From positions 8,239,777 through 8,303,776 of the forward strand of contig NW_024881303.1 of assembly GCF_018691265.1 (NCBI RefSeq): DNA of 64,000 bases, read 5' to 3'. Under the pieces are notes generated by a model. The model worked only from the letters and a program-made list of their open reading frames with translations, did no database searches and was not told the DNA's origin. This document shows positions 13,291 through 23,300 of this stretch, piece by piece. Position 1 is the stretch's first letter; every line of letters begins with the position of its first letter. The DNA is from Tyto alba. Taxonomy: Eukaryota; Chordata; Aves; Strigiformes; Tytonidae. Both the position numbers and the translations under genes were made by a program.

Positions 13291-14493
13291 TATCATGGTG
13301 GAAGTGATTTGTGAAATGGAAATGGGTCAACAATGTCAAATTACCAATTTCCTCTGAATGACTCACCCAGCTCTAGTGCTTACAGTAGTGTACAGTCAGC
13401 AACAAGGAATCAGGACAATAGCTATGGATTTCCTTCCTCCTTCCATCACATTGGGCTAAAATAGAAACTATCCAAGTACTGCCAGGACAGAGTATAACTT
13501 AATATCTCTCCTAGGTTTGTCCATCCTCTCTCAAGTCCCCCAAAATCTAGTAGCAGATCTTCAGGTTAGCAATACCTTTTCCATCGCTTCATGTTCTCAG
13601 TTTCCCTTACCCAAGCAGAGTCAGGCATGATCCCTGCATCAAAACTTGTGATTATAATAGAGCAAAGCTCTATTGAAATAGGTAGTGCATCTCCTCACTG
13701 AGTTAGCGCTCTAGGTATTGCATCCATGTGAACAGCACATTCCCAAAGATGTTGTGGACCAAAGAAGGTGGTAAAACCATGACCATAAAAATCCTTCTGC
13801 AAGACTCTAATGTTATCTGAAACAGACCTTAGGTGACCCACTCTGGATAACCAAGAGCCTGTAGATACATTCAGGTGCAACCAAGTCACACCTCACCCTC
13901 ACAGCTGGCAGGAACTTATTCTCTGCTCAGGGATCATTTACTTGAGTTAGTGGGAGTCCTGTCCAGACTAGGAAGCCCAGCTGAGATATACAATTTGTCA
14001 GTGCTGATGTAGGCATTTGCTACAGTCTTTACACTGCTACCAGCCCAGATCTGCCTTGTGGCCCAGTGGCTCAAAGGTGAGGAGATTTTGCCAGTGACAC
14101 ACTGTGTTCTGCTGTCTCGATATGCCTTCAGAGTTGCCTCAGTACGTTCCGTCTGAGCCTTCTGTTTGATGCAGACCTCCCCTCTCTCTGTTAAACATGT
14201 GGGGTGTTGTGTGTGTGGAGCCTGGCATGTCCTGACAGAGTCTGCATTTCTACATGACTGAGTGATTCTTGGGTACTTAAAATGTTTGTTGGACGTGCTT
14301 TTTTTGTGCTTGTTCTTCTGATAAGTGTCTTTTGATCTTTCACGATAGGAAGACTTACTCTGTAATAAGTCGAGGTTTGTTTATTGTGCTGAAGAAACAT
14401 TAAAGAAGGTAAAGACCCTTTGGGTTGAAGAAGCAAGCACTAGTCATGACCCTAACCTAGTATATATGCAATGGCTGATCAGTTTGTGTGTAA

Positions 14494-14498
14494 GGAAT
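14494..14498. repeat. Target-site duplication, left copy of first solo LTR
   Basis: The five bases GGAAT directly before the LTR's first TG are repeated exactly at 15562-15566, directly after its terminal CA. A 5-bp duplication is typical of class III (ERVL-type) integration, and some class I elements also make it. Confidence 0.85.
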
Positions 14499-14687
14499 TG
14501 TCGTGGTTTGAGCTTGGTCGGCAGCCAACCACCACGCAACCACTCTCTCTCCCTTCTCTTCTGGCAATAAGAAGGGACAGAAAGCCAGGCTTGGGGTTCA
14601 AGATAGGACTGGGATGGGGAAAAAAATCACCTTTTATGGTCATGAGCAAAAGGCAGACTCATTAGGAGAAGAAAAAAAGAACATACA

Positions 14688-14693
14688 TTTATT
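14688..14693 (-). promoter_or_regulatory. AATAAA polyadenylation signal of solo LTR copy 1
   Basis: AATAAA on the minus strand, about 190 bp before the LTR's 3' (minus-strand) end. The same signal in the same context is present in copy 2 at 28201-28206, which supports it as the LTR's own signal. Confidence 0.65.
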
Positions 14694-15120
14694 ACAGACA
14701 CTAACAACACATAACAGAGTAGGACAGTGAGAAGCATTGCCACATCTTGAGAACACCTTCCCCCCACCCCTCCCTTCTTCCCGGGCTCAGTTCTGCTCCC
14801 GATATCTCTACCTCCTCCCCCCAGCAGCACAGGGGCAGGGAATGGGGGGGTGCAGTCAGTGCTGCTGCTTCTTCCCTCTTCGGTGAGGGGAGCTTCTGGA
14901 ACTTTTCCCCTGTGCTCCATTGTGGTCCCCCTCTCACAGGAGACGGCCCTCCACAAACTTTCTCTGATGGAGTCCCTCCCATGGGCCGCAGCGTTCCCCA
15001 CACTGCTCCATCGTGGGTCACTAACTTTCTCCAACTGGATTCCCTCCCACGGGCTGCAGCCTTTCCCGAGCTGCTCCAGTGTGGGACACCCCCACATGCT
15101 GCAATCCTCCCAGTGCTGAA

Positions 15121-15378
15121 TTACAGCAGTGGGGCTGCTTTTTCCCACAAGACCCCGGCCTTCTTCGGGCACAGCACCTTCATCATCCAGGCGAAAAACA
15201 CAGGCCATAAATCAGTGTCTGTTCCACCATAGATCTCCATGGGTGGCGGGGGGGGCCGCCCTGCTGTGTCACCACAGGATACAGGGGGGTCTCTGCTCTG
15301 GCACACCTCCCCCCTCCTTTCTTCCTCCATTCCTCCACTGACCTTGCTGTTCATGCAGCTGCAGCAACTCCTCCTCAC
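15121..15378 (-). other. Open frame inside solo LTR copy 1 (not a host gene)
   Basis: An 85-codon frame runs just downstream of the LTR's TATA-like box. Its first in-frame ATG is at about codon 9, and one shared by both copies is at about codon 17. Copy 2 keeps a frame of the same length at 28632-28889 with most residues identical, including a Cys-Ser rich start and a shared stop. I know of no family for the product. Identity between two recent copies of one repeat does not show selection. The neighbouring larger frame (14627-15208) is broken by shifts in the other copy, which argues that these frames are incidental. They are a likely source of spurious 'hypothetical protein' calls. Confidence 0.3.
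15341..15345 (-). promoter_or_regulatory. Candidate splice donor in solo LTR copy 1
   Basis: On the minus strand the sequence reads AAG followed by GTCAGT, a good match to the vertebrate 5' splice-site consensus. It lies about 65 bp downstream of the TATA-like box. The equivalent site in copy 2 is conserved. Use of the site is inferred, not shown. Confidence 0.35.
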
Positions 15379-15407
15379 AAGTCTGACTGCTCGTCACCAC
15401 GTCCCTT

Positions 15408-15415
15408 CTTAAATA
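15408..15415 (-). promoter_or_regulatory. TATA-like box (TATTTAAG) of solo LTR copy 1
   Basis: TATTTAAG on the minus strand, about 150 bp inside the U3 end and identical in copy 2 (28919-28926). It is the best core-promoter candidate in the LTR. Transcription would run leftward. Confidence 0.55.
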
Positions 15416-15561
15416 CGTTATCGCAGAGGCGCAGCTGATGGGTGCAGAGGTGGAGCTGACTTGGAGCTGGGGGAGCTTCGGGAAGCTTCTCACAAGTGGC
15501 CGCCCTTATAGCCCCCTCCCCTGCCACTAAAAAAACCCCACCACTCACTCAACCCAGGACA

Positions 15562-15566
15562 GGAAT
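15562..15566. repeat. Target-site duplication, right copy of first solo LTR
   Basis: GGAAT immediately follows the terminal CA of the LTR and exactly matches 14494-14498. Confidence 0.85.
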
Positions 15567-18543
15567 CAATACAGACTCGTTGTGCTTACATAAAGTGAGC
15601 AAAATGAAGGGCAGAATTATTGAAGGCAGCAAAAGCTTATCAAGTGAATCAATTCAAGGGGGAGCTGCAACTAGAAGCTCAACAGGGTTTTTTAAGTCTA
15701 TCTTTGCATGCAGATTGCTGCACTTTAATGTCTTATTCCAACATGCAATACTTAAAAAATTACTCTAGATTTCTTGTAAATCAGCACTAATAACAGCCAT
15801 TGAAGTACTCCTTGCCAGAATTCTTGCACAGTACTGAAAGTAATCAACTCTGTGTAAAGGTAATATGCGTGGAATGTAATGTTCCCTTGGGGAGTAATTT
15901 GTCTTCCCATATTGCCTTGCCCATACCCTTCAGGTATAATTCCCTTAGCTGTGATTGCTTTGCAAATAAGGATATTGGCTTTTACATTGCTGCTTAAATG
16001 TTGCTGTGTAGTATGTGCCTGGGGTGGTGGTTCTTTCAGCTATTGGTCTGAAAGACTGTTACAGCACTAAAGAATTAGAATAAGTCTTTCTAGCCTTTAT
16101 CTGCACTTGTAAATGTGGAAAATGATTAGGGAATATGAACTGCATAGGATGCTCTTTTACCTTGTACATGAGGTGTGCAGGGATGTCTGTTTACTATTGG
16201 GCATAGCTATTTGCACCCACACTTACTCTGGTGTGCTTCTGGAAGGTACCCTTGAGTGTCATATAGCTTTCCATAAATATGTAGACACCCTTCCAGACAC
16301 AGGAATGGGCAGAATGGACAGGGGTGAACTTCACTGAGTGTACTTGTAAATGTTTTTGCTTGCCACATAAAGTGTTAAGAAGTCCATATGCCCAGAGGCT
16401 TCTCTGGTCCTCATTTGTGTGGTAGCACCTTGTAGTCTTCACTGGACTTCAGCCTTACTAAGTTCTGCAAGGAAGAGATGTGGCATGATTATCTCCATTT
16501 ACAGCCAGGGAAGCTGAGATTCCTGTCAGATCCAGGTAATTCATGTGATATTGTGCAGCCCATACACAAATGATTTGAACTAGTCTCCATTAGTGTCTGG
16601 TTCTCTTGACAGAAATGAAGGTTTTCCACAGTTCTTGTCAGGAGTCTTTTCTAATGCAGAAAACAGAGCTACCATGCTGAAGACTATTCTGGATTACCCA
16701 CATCTGTTTCCAGGTCTGTATGGTCTTTGGCTGTAGGAGTATAAAGCACAGTTTCTATCTGGCACCGCTGTTCTCTGCTCTCCCTGCTTTTGAAGGGATG
16801 AGCCTTGAGCAGAGACAGGTGAATTCTTGGCTGCTGTTTCTCAGTGTGGCCATCAGTGGTGCTCTGTGCATGAAAAAGGGGGAAACTTGGAGTCAGGTGA
16901 TGACTCCCAGGAACAATATGGTTTGTGTCCCATTTCTGAAGGGCTGGAACATAAGGGTGTTTCTTACACAGCGCTTGTGACCAAATCACAGGATATGCCA
17001 GAGCTACTCCCCTGCCCAACCTTTTATCAAGTGTCTGGGAGTTGAACTGTATAGAATAACATGGTTACTTCTTGTTAGCTGCTTCATTTAGCAAAACTGA
17101 AGCATGCGTTAACCTGTGAATATGACTAATAACACTCATCGTAAAGACAGGAGAGTAAAATCTCAGTCCCTGCACTGAAGCAATACTGGTAGGGCCGATT
17201 ATTGTCAATTAATTATGTCCTGGAATCTTGTTGTTCATCTTGTGTTTACCAGAACCCCTTACAAATATTGCTCACCTGCCATTTACACTGTGGCACAATG
17301 CAGATATTATGCTCTGAAAGCACTAAGTGCATTGAATAAGTACAGAGGAGATTGGCTCAAATTCCAGGGTAAAGAAATATGTATTCTGCTCTTTAGAATA
17401 AACCCAAAGGGATCTTAAAATCTTCCATTGGTTTAAAAAACTTTATAATTCTAGGTCCTCAATATCCATCCTGGACATATGATATTCAGACCTCCCTGTA
17501 AGGATGCCCAACTCCACCAGTATATTTGGTCATTCCCTTTTTCTTGTCAAGTTCTACTTTGCATGAACAAATTAAATGCATTTGAAAATGTAAAATGTGA
17601 GTTGTGGAAATGGACAAAAGGAGCCAGTAACAGCTCATCTGGAAAATGCACCTGTTCCTAAAAGCTATTTAAATGCTGCCCATCAGATGCTGGAAAGGCA
17701 CCACCATGCTAATTTAGCAGTAATGGAGTATCTGTCACCTAAATGCTAAATGAAAAGGCTTTATATGCTGGAAATGTGGGCTCCTAGTAATGTACACAAC
17801 CTTTTAGGACTTCTCCTGCTTTGAACATGGTTGTATGTTTTCAGTGATGTGTCTACATTTCTCCACAGGGGAATGCCTCTTGGGATTTTACCTAGTGCAT
17901 GGGTGTACCGAAGCAGTGTTGCACATAGACACCAAGGAGTCAGGGAAGTAGGGGCAGGGGGTTTCAGCATGAAAACTTAAGGTGTTTGTCACCTGAATAG
18001 CAGAAGCTCTCCACTAGATCAAAACATCATAGCAGGCTACTGTTATAACTTCCAACCACTAGCAAACTCATTAAACCAATGCATAGGTGTTCTCATCTGT
18101 GTGCACACAGTATGTATTTGTTGTCTATCTCCTGAATTATATTTAAGATTGATTGAGTTGTACTAGTCTCTATTAGAAGTTATCTGATTCAGTGCACTCT
18201 AAAACCAACATAAGTCTGTAAACCTATTTAACCTTCCCATTTGGGAATGTATTTCATTGAATATAGCAGCTTGATGTTCATTAAAATTAAAGATAGAAAA
18301 TAATATCAGGTAATGCAGTGCTTTTCCCTTGGCAATGTAAGGCTGGCACCTCCTTGATGTTCCAGTTTGACCCTTTGTGGTGTTTTGAAAAGATGTAATT
18401 TATTTTCACATGTTATTGGGATATTTTCTCTGGTTGCTCCTTGTACTTATACATCATCATTACCCAGTTTGTCTTTCTCCATTCAGATATATTTGGGAGC
18501 ATGGAATACCTACATAGAAGGGTTTTATACCTATTGGTCTTTC
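15567..18543. other. Unique non-coding DNA
   Basis: No gene, RNA or transposon is recognised. Short ORFs on both strands (up to about 110 codons near 16684-17019) overlap each other on opposite strands and resemble no known protein. Confidence 0.6.
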
Positions 18544-18549
18544 ATCTAG
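18544..18549. repeat. Target-site duplication, left copy of class II ERV
   Basis: ATCTAG immediately precedes the element and recurs exactly at 19236-19241 right after its other end. Six bp is the duplication size typical of class II (beta/alpha-like, ERVK) retroviral integrases. Confidence 0.88.
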
Positions 18550-18621
18550 TGCGGAGCCGCGGACAAACGACATGCCGAGACGGGTTCAGTGTGGAAGATA
18601 GAGCATCAATCAACGTGTGTC

Positions 18622-18627
18622 TTTATT
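18622..18627 (-). promoter_or_regulatory. AATAAA polyadenylation signal in class II LTR
   Basis: CCAATAAA on the minus strand, 15 bp downstream of the TATA box. This compact TATA-AATAAA layout implies a very short R region. Confidence 0.7.
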
Positions 18628-18642
18628 GGTCCAGGGTACATA

Positions 18643-18650
18643 TATTTATA
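18643..18650 (-). promoter_or_regulatory. TATA box (TATAAATA) of class II LTR
   Basis: A consensus TATAAATA on the minus strand at the U3/R boundary. Initiation would be expected near 18615-18620, running leftward into unique flanking DNA. Confidence 0.7.
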
Positions 18651-18758
18651 CAGACAATGATAATTATTATGCCTACTAGTCACTAGCTGATTGGCTTAAG
18701 CTCTAAAGGTCGTATTCGCACGGTCCACCTACTTGCAGTTAGCTTACAGAACAAGCTT

Positions 18759-18920
18759 CCCATAACACTAAGTTTCTCATGCTACTATTTCTGATTCCTA
18801 TTGACTTGTTTTCAATACACAACAGTACCATAACACAATGTTTCTCAGACCACCGTTACCATAACACCAGGTTTCTCAGACCACTATTCCTAATTCCCCT
18901 TAACCTGTTTTTGACACACC
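18759..18920 (-). repeat. U3 internal repeat (three imperfect copies)
   Basis: A unit starting CCATAACAC and followed by a GTTTCTCA-type segment occurs at about 18759, 18828 and 18859 (plus-strand coordinates). The first and third copies continue with the same 'actatt-ctaattcc' and 'acctgtttt' sequence, while the middle copy is cut short to 31 bp. Tandem repeats in U3 are a usual place for retroviral enhancers, so an enhancer role is an inference. Confidence 0.6.
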
Positions 18921-19084
18921 ACGGTACACAGGGCTGAAGCGTCCTTGACATTCTTCATGTATCAGCAGCTGCGAGCAGCTGCAGGCAAACCCTAGTGAGG
19001 CCCAGCATCAGCAGCTAGAGCAGGCTCTGATCATACAATTGCTCGGTGGGCTCAGGACCCTTGTCTCTGAGCCATTCTCCAACA

Positions 19085-19103
19085 ATTCCCCCTTTTTCTT
19101 TTT
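19085..19103 (-). other. Polypurine tract (plus-strand primer) of class II ERV
   Basis: Read on the minus strand this is an A/G-only run with five consecutive G near its end, followed by AAT and then directly the LTR's TG. This is the position and composition of a retroviral polypurine tract, where plus-strand DNA synthesis is primed. It identifies the adjacent LTR as the 3' LTR. Confidence 0.8.
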
Positions 19104-19203
19104 GTATGAGCAGAGCCTGCGCCAACGTTCGTTCAAAGATTTTCTTAATACATGACAAGGCACAACTTAGGCATGCAGGCTTACAATCTACTGGCTAAAG
19201 GCA
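19104..19203 (-). mobile_element. Internal remnant of class II ERV
   Basis: About 100 bp of proviral sequence remains upstream (minus sense) of the polypurine tract. It is too short for me to assign to the 3' end of env or to an untranslated segment. All other internal coding sequence, the primer-binding site and nearly the whole 5' LTR have been deleted. There is no coding potential for viral proteins. Confidence 0.6.
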
Positions 19204-19235
19204 CAGGACCCTTGTCTCTGAGCCATTCTCCAACA
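19204..19235 (-). mobile_element. 32-bp remnant of the 5' LTR of class II ERV
   Basis: These 32 bases are identical to 19053-19084, the outer U3 end of the complete LTR, and end in the same TG/CA terminus at the outer edge. The 6-bp duplication ATCTAG follows immediately. The element is therefore the original insertion with a deletion running from position 33 of the 5' LTR to about 120 bp before the 3' LTR. Confidence 0.85.
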
Positions 19236-19241
19236 ATCTAG
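19236..19241. repeat. Target-site duplication, right copy of class II ERV
   Basis: ATCTAG matches 18544-18549 exactly, so both outer edges of the insertion are intact. Confidence 0.88.
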
Positions 19242-20246
19242 CATATAAAAATAGTCAGTTTAGGACATTGGACTCACTCTAAGACAAAGAAAGGAGATGG
19301 AGCTGTCAAGATAAAACTAAATGTTTATTGCATAGTGGGCATCACTGTGGCTGTTCGAATCTGAAATAACAACAGTAATGCTAATTTTGTAGATATTGTA
19401 TATTGGTAACAACTAAAGAAGTCAGTTTCCAGTGTTTTGCATATCAACTTGTTGGATCAGTAACTACAGGGTTTTTTTCAACCTAACACAAGTTTGACCT
19501 ACCTCAAATTCTGGAATTGGGCTGATTTCTCCTGGAAAGGAAAACCTGGAAATGAGTAGTAGTTTTAAAAATGTTGGATGTGGAAGATAGTGTTTATAAA
19601 GATGTAGCCTTAGGACAAGAACAGTTACAAATCCAGAAAGACAATATTTAAATATTAATGTATATAGACTCTTTACAGAACATCAGGATTAACATAACGG
19701 ACCAAATACATCCTGGGTGTTAAGCTGTCTGAGGTCACTGTTGTACCAGAGCTGCCGTTGATGTACAACATGAAAGAAAGAGTGTTCTGTTTTTTTCTTT
19801 GTGGAGACTTGTTGCTAAGCAATTGGGAAAACAGTAAGGCAAAAGATATGAAAGCATAATTCACTTTGTAAACAATAAAAATCTTTACAATTTTGGAAGA
19901 AGCTGCAGCAATAATGCATAACATCAGAAAGAAGAAGCTCTACAGAACATCAATAGAACATTATTCAGGCTTTTTTAAAAAGTGCTAGAAGATTGATGAC
20001 TCTATGCTGATGTAGAATTGAGTTACCATCACTGATATCAATCATTTCCCACCATGGTATGCAGTACCTAAAACTACAATAAAGTTAGAGAAGCACACAC
20101 ATGCACACTCTCACACTGCAGATTTATTTCACCAACGTATCTTTGTCACATCAAAACTGGTGACAAAGTTTTACAATTTGCAGGTGGGGAATTTTCCTTC
20201 ACATTAATACAGCTTTGTACAGTTAGCTCTTTACAATTAGTTTTGT

Positions 20247-20308
20247 GTTGTTGTTTTGTTTTTGTTTTTGTTTTTGTTTTTGTTTTTGTTTGTTTTTTTT
20301 TTTTTTTT
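20247..20308. repeat. (GTTTTT)n and poly(T) simple repeat
   Basis: Five to six GTTTTT units are followed by 16 consecutive T. No retroposon is recognisable beside the tract on the complementary (A-rich) strand. Confidence 0.9.
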
Positions 20309-23300
20309 CCCATGAGGACCAATAAACGTCTATGTTGCAGTGTGAATTAGTACAGCAAGCACTGATTTCGCAAGGACAGCAGAAAATTAGCTGCTTCTTG
20401 TCCCTACAAATGAACAGGTTTGGGAGAAGAAAGCAGTAACACCTATTCTTTCCCAATCATAGCAATAGATATTTATTGTTTATCACTTTTCCAAATGGTG
20501 CTGACTCTCTGGTTGGGCAATTCCAACTAAGCACCTACCTGGGGGTCCTGCAGCATTATTCCCTGTATCAATCCTTGCCTCATTAAATTGATGTTGCCCT
20601 TTTGAAATCAATGAAATGAAGATGTTTTACATTGCCCAAGGAACTGTCCTAATGTAGAAATACTTACTTTTCTATCAGCTCTACTAGTTTCAGTGGCATC
20701 TTCATCTAGCTTGGAGGTGATTTTGAAGACTGCAGTATACTTTTATCTTTTAAATCAGCTATCAGTACATTACGAAAGGGTGGCACCATCTGTTCTCCTG
20801 TTATCTTTATAAAAAGGATCCAATCTTTTATTTGAAACTCTCAAATTTGGGAGTCCACATGCACTCAGTGCTCCTGGGTATTTTCTGAGAGGTTGCTCAA
20901 GCAAGATCTTTCATGTTGTTTTACACACGAAGATGTGGGAAGAACACATCTGGTTATGTCAAACTTTTTTTTCTGCTCGTATTGCTGTTTAGCTATAATT
21001 CACCAAGAACTGTTTTTCTTCAGCAAATTTAGGGGAGAAAACCGTAACATTCCTCTTTAAGTGTGGACTGTGGCATCCAGAAAGAGATGGTTTGTTTTAA
21101 ATCAAAGCATTTCTCTTGTTTACTTTTTCACAGCTAAGTCCTTTGGCTGATTTAGAAAAAAATGTTTCAAGAAACTATATTAATCCTTTCTAGTTGCCAA
21201 GAGAATGAAAAGTTTTTGAGTTAAAATTTTATCCTTTCTGCCAGCCCCTCTCATTGACACTTGGCTGAGGAAAAAACCCCTCATTCCAAAGCCCCTCTCT
21301 GATCCTCCTGTTACACCTCTGGGTCGCTGCCGGCTGATGCTGGCAGGTGCGGTGTACCACAGCTTGTCAGATCAGTCATCCCTATCACCAAAGCAAACAC
21401 AACCAAATGCAACTTTTGACTGCATGCATCACCTCACCTGAGCAAACCACCTTGCTGCTACCTTTTCTTTGGCTCCATTCCTCTGTTGGTTTGCTTCGGC
21501 CATCTGATGCGTCTCGGTGGGGTGGGATGCCGGCCCTTGCCGAGCTGTCCATGTGTGCTCTCCTGGCATGATCAGGAGAGACTTTGCCTTCACTGCAGCA
21601 GAAAGGAGAACTGCAAACAAGATTGTAAATCCTTAGGCAAGCGACGACCTTTCATGTCTGCCCTGAGCAATGGGACGTCTGGTTCTAAGCCTTTAATTAA
21701 AGGTCTGAAATTAAATTCTAGCAAGTTCCTATGAAGCCTTATGATCCTTTGAAATCAATGGCCCAAATCCCATTGATTGCAGTGTATCCAGGCTTTGTCC
21801 TAAGGTGTTTCTGTTTTATTCCCATCCTCAGAAATGTTAAAGATGCTGCATTGTCTGTTTGTTTGATGAAAAGCCCTGCATGTTCACAGAGGCAGGCCTA
21901 AAAATACAGTGGATTTTGGCCTTCTACAGACAATATGGATGTTTGTTTTTAAAAGTTTCGCTTTGGGTTTTATATTTTCATTAACCAGCAGCAATTCAGA
22001 TTTTATTTTCCATGCAAGTCTGGTAATACGAAGAGTTTGTTTGGTACATAGGTGAATTCATCCATGATAATTTATATGGAAACTATGGAAATACTCTGCT
22101 TAATGGAGTACAAGGTCAGGCTGTATCATACTAAAAAATTAATCATTCCTCTGTTTTTTTTTGCACAGGGTTTCACGGGAGGTAGGAGAAAGAGGTTCAG
22201 ATTAGTAGGACATGGGAAGATTAAATAATGAAATTGTTTAGAGTTATTTGAATTAATCATTGAGAACAAATTTCATTTTTTCCTTTTTAACTGCTTCTCT
22301 TTATGTGAGAGAAAGTGTTCATTTCTGCAAGTGTCGATCAAATTAATTACCTGAACACATTTCCTTTTCTGGAACACTCCTGTCACTTAGAGATGTGCCC
22401 GTGCATCCCCAGGGACTCATGTGGGACCATTCTGTACTGAACAATTAACAGCCCAAATGGGTAGATTGGGTGGCCCCTTGGGCAAGCAGGAGCTCCAGGA
22501 AGGGCTGGGATCCTCAGGCATCTCTTGCTTTTCAGTGGCTTTGCTGATGGTCGTTGAAACAGGCCATTGTGCTGCAGCATGCCAAAATATTTTCAGGGCA
22601 TCAGAGATGGATACTCTCACTTTCCACTCAGCCTGACTGCAGGTTACATACTGGGTACTTGGATTCAACCCCATAGTGAAATTCTGCATTTGCCTTCATG
22701 ACAGCAATTAGCTTTTCCTTTCCACATAGACCTCCCATCCAACATGGGTTTGTCCAGCAGGTGTCCTGGGATCACTGTGAGTGCTCAGCAGAGAAAAGAC
22801 TATTTTTCATGGATTTTATCTTAGATTTATTTGGGTTTTGGGGATTTGATAAGGTTTCCAGTTATTTCCCCCCTCCAGTATTTTCAGATTCTGATAAAAG
22901 TAGAACCAGGTTTATTCTTTTAATACTGAGATAATCCTGATGTTTGATATTCAATTTAGTGTATATGAAAATAAAACCATACATTTGTACTCATACCATA
23001 TGAAAATTATTACTGTGAAGAAGAGATGTTGCACGTCTGCCAACTGTACCTTTCTTGCTTGGTCTTTCTCTTGAGCTGAAAGTGATAGAGTCGGTTCTGT
23101 TTAAAAGAATGAATCCCGAATTCTGAATGGGGAGAAGTTCTATGGATTTCAGAAATAGGAGAAATGAGCTGCCATGTATGCAAGCTTGTCACCCTTAGTC
23201 TAACTTTATTTGATGCAAATATTTAACATAATGCAACACAGTAGGCTGTACCAAGTAGTTTGACCTCAATAGGATTCCAGTATATACTTGAATGTTATGT

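Larger units (their letters stand above)
9473..14493. other. Unique non-coding DNA with simple repeats
   Basis: No host exon or RNA gene is recognisable. The interval contains a CA microsatellite (about 10046), a CAAAA tract (11876), a TAAA tract (12356) and a pure A run (13259), each listed separately. Short ORFs occur on both strands without family resemblance. One of about 128 codons at 10032 is rich in His, Ser, Phe and Leu because it runs through pyrimidine-rich DNA. Confidence 0.65.
14499..15561 (-). mobile_element. Solo LTR of an endogenous retrovirus (copy 1)
   Basis: This 1063-bp unit begins TG and ends CA, and exact 5-bp duplications (GGAAT) lie on both sides. A copy roughly nine-tenths identical by eye over compared stretches lies at 28011-29083. 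Orientation is minus, because a TATA-like box (15408-15415) and an AATAAA signal (14688-14693) read on that strand in the order U3 to U5. No gag, pol or env flanks it, so it is a solo LTR left by LTR-LTR recombination of an old provirus. The family resembles ERVL-type LTRs widespread in neoavian genomes; the exact name needs a repeat library. ORFs inside are not host genes. Confidence 0.88.
18550..19084 (-). mobile_element. 3' LTR of a class II (ERVK/alpharetrovirus-like) ERV
   Basis: This 535-bp LTR starts TG and ends CA and is oriented minus. Read on that strand it begins with a TGTTGGAG-type terminus at 19084. A U3 of about 430 bp follows, then a TATA box (18650-18643), AATAAA (18627-18622), and an end in GGCTCCGCA at 18550. 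AATAAA lying between TATA and the expected cap site is the order known from avian leukosis-type LTRs. U3 holds three imperfect copies of a CCATAACAC-containing unit. It is the 3' LTR because a polypurine tract abuts its U3 side. The exact family needs a repeat library. Confidence 0.85.

Noticed and set aside
14627..15208. 193-codon minus-strand ORF as a gene
   Set aside because: It lies wholly inside the solo LTR. The corresponding stretch in the second copy shifts frame and comes back, and has a shorter open frame. It is repeat-derived and not a host gene.
14747..15232. 161-codon plus-strand ORF
   Set aside because: It is antisense to the LTR's own transcription, overlaps other frames in GC-rich repeat DNA, and resembles no protein.
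21300..21650. CpG island or promoter
   Set aside because: It has only a handful of CpG over about 350 bp, lacks TATA or initiator context, and no first exon follows.
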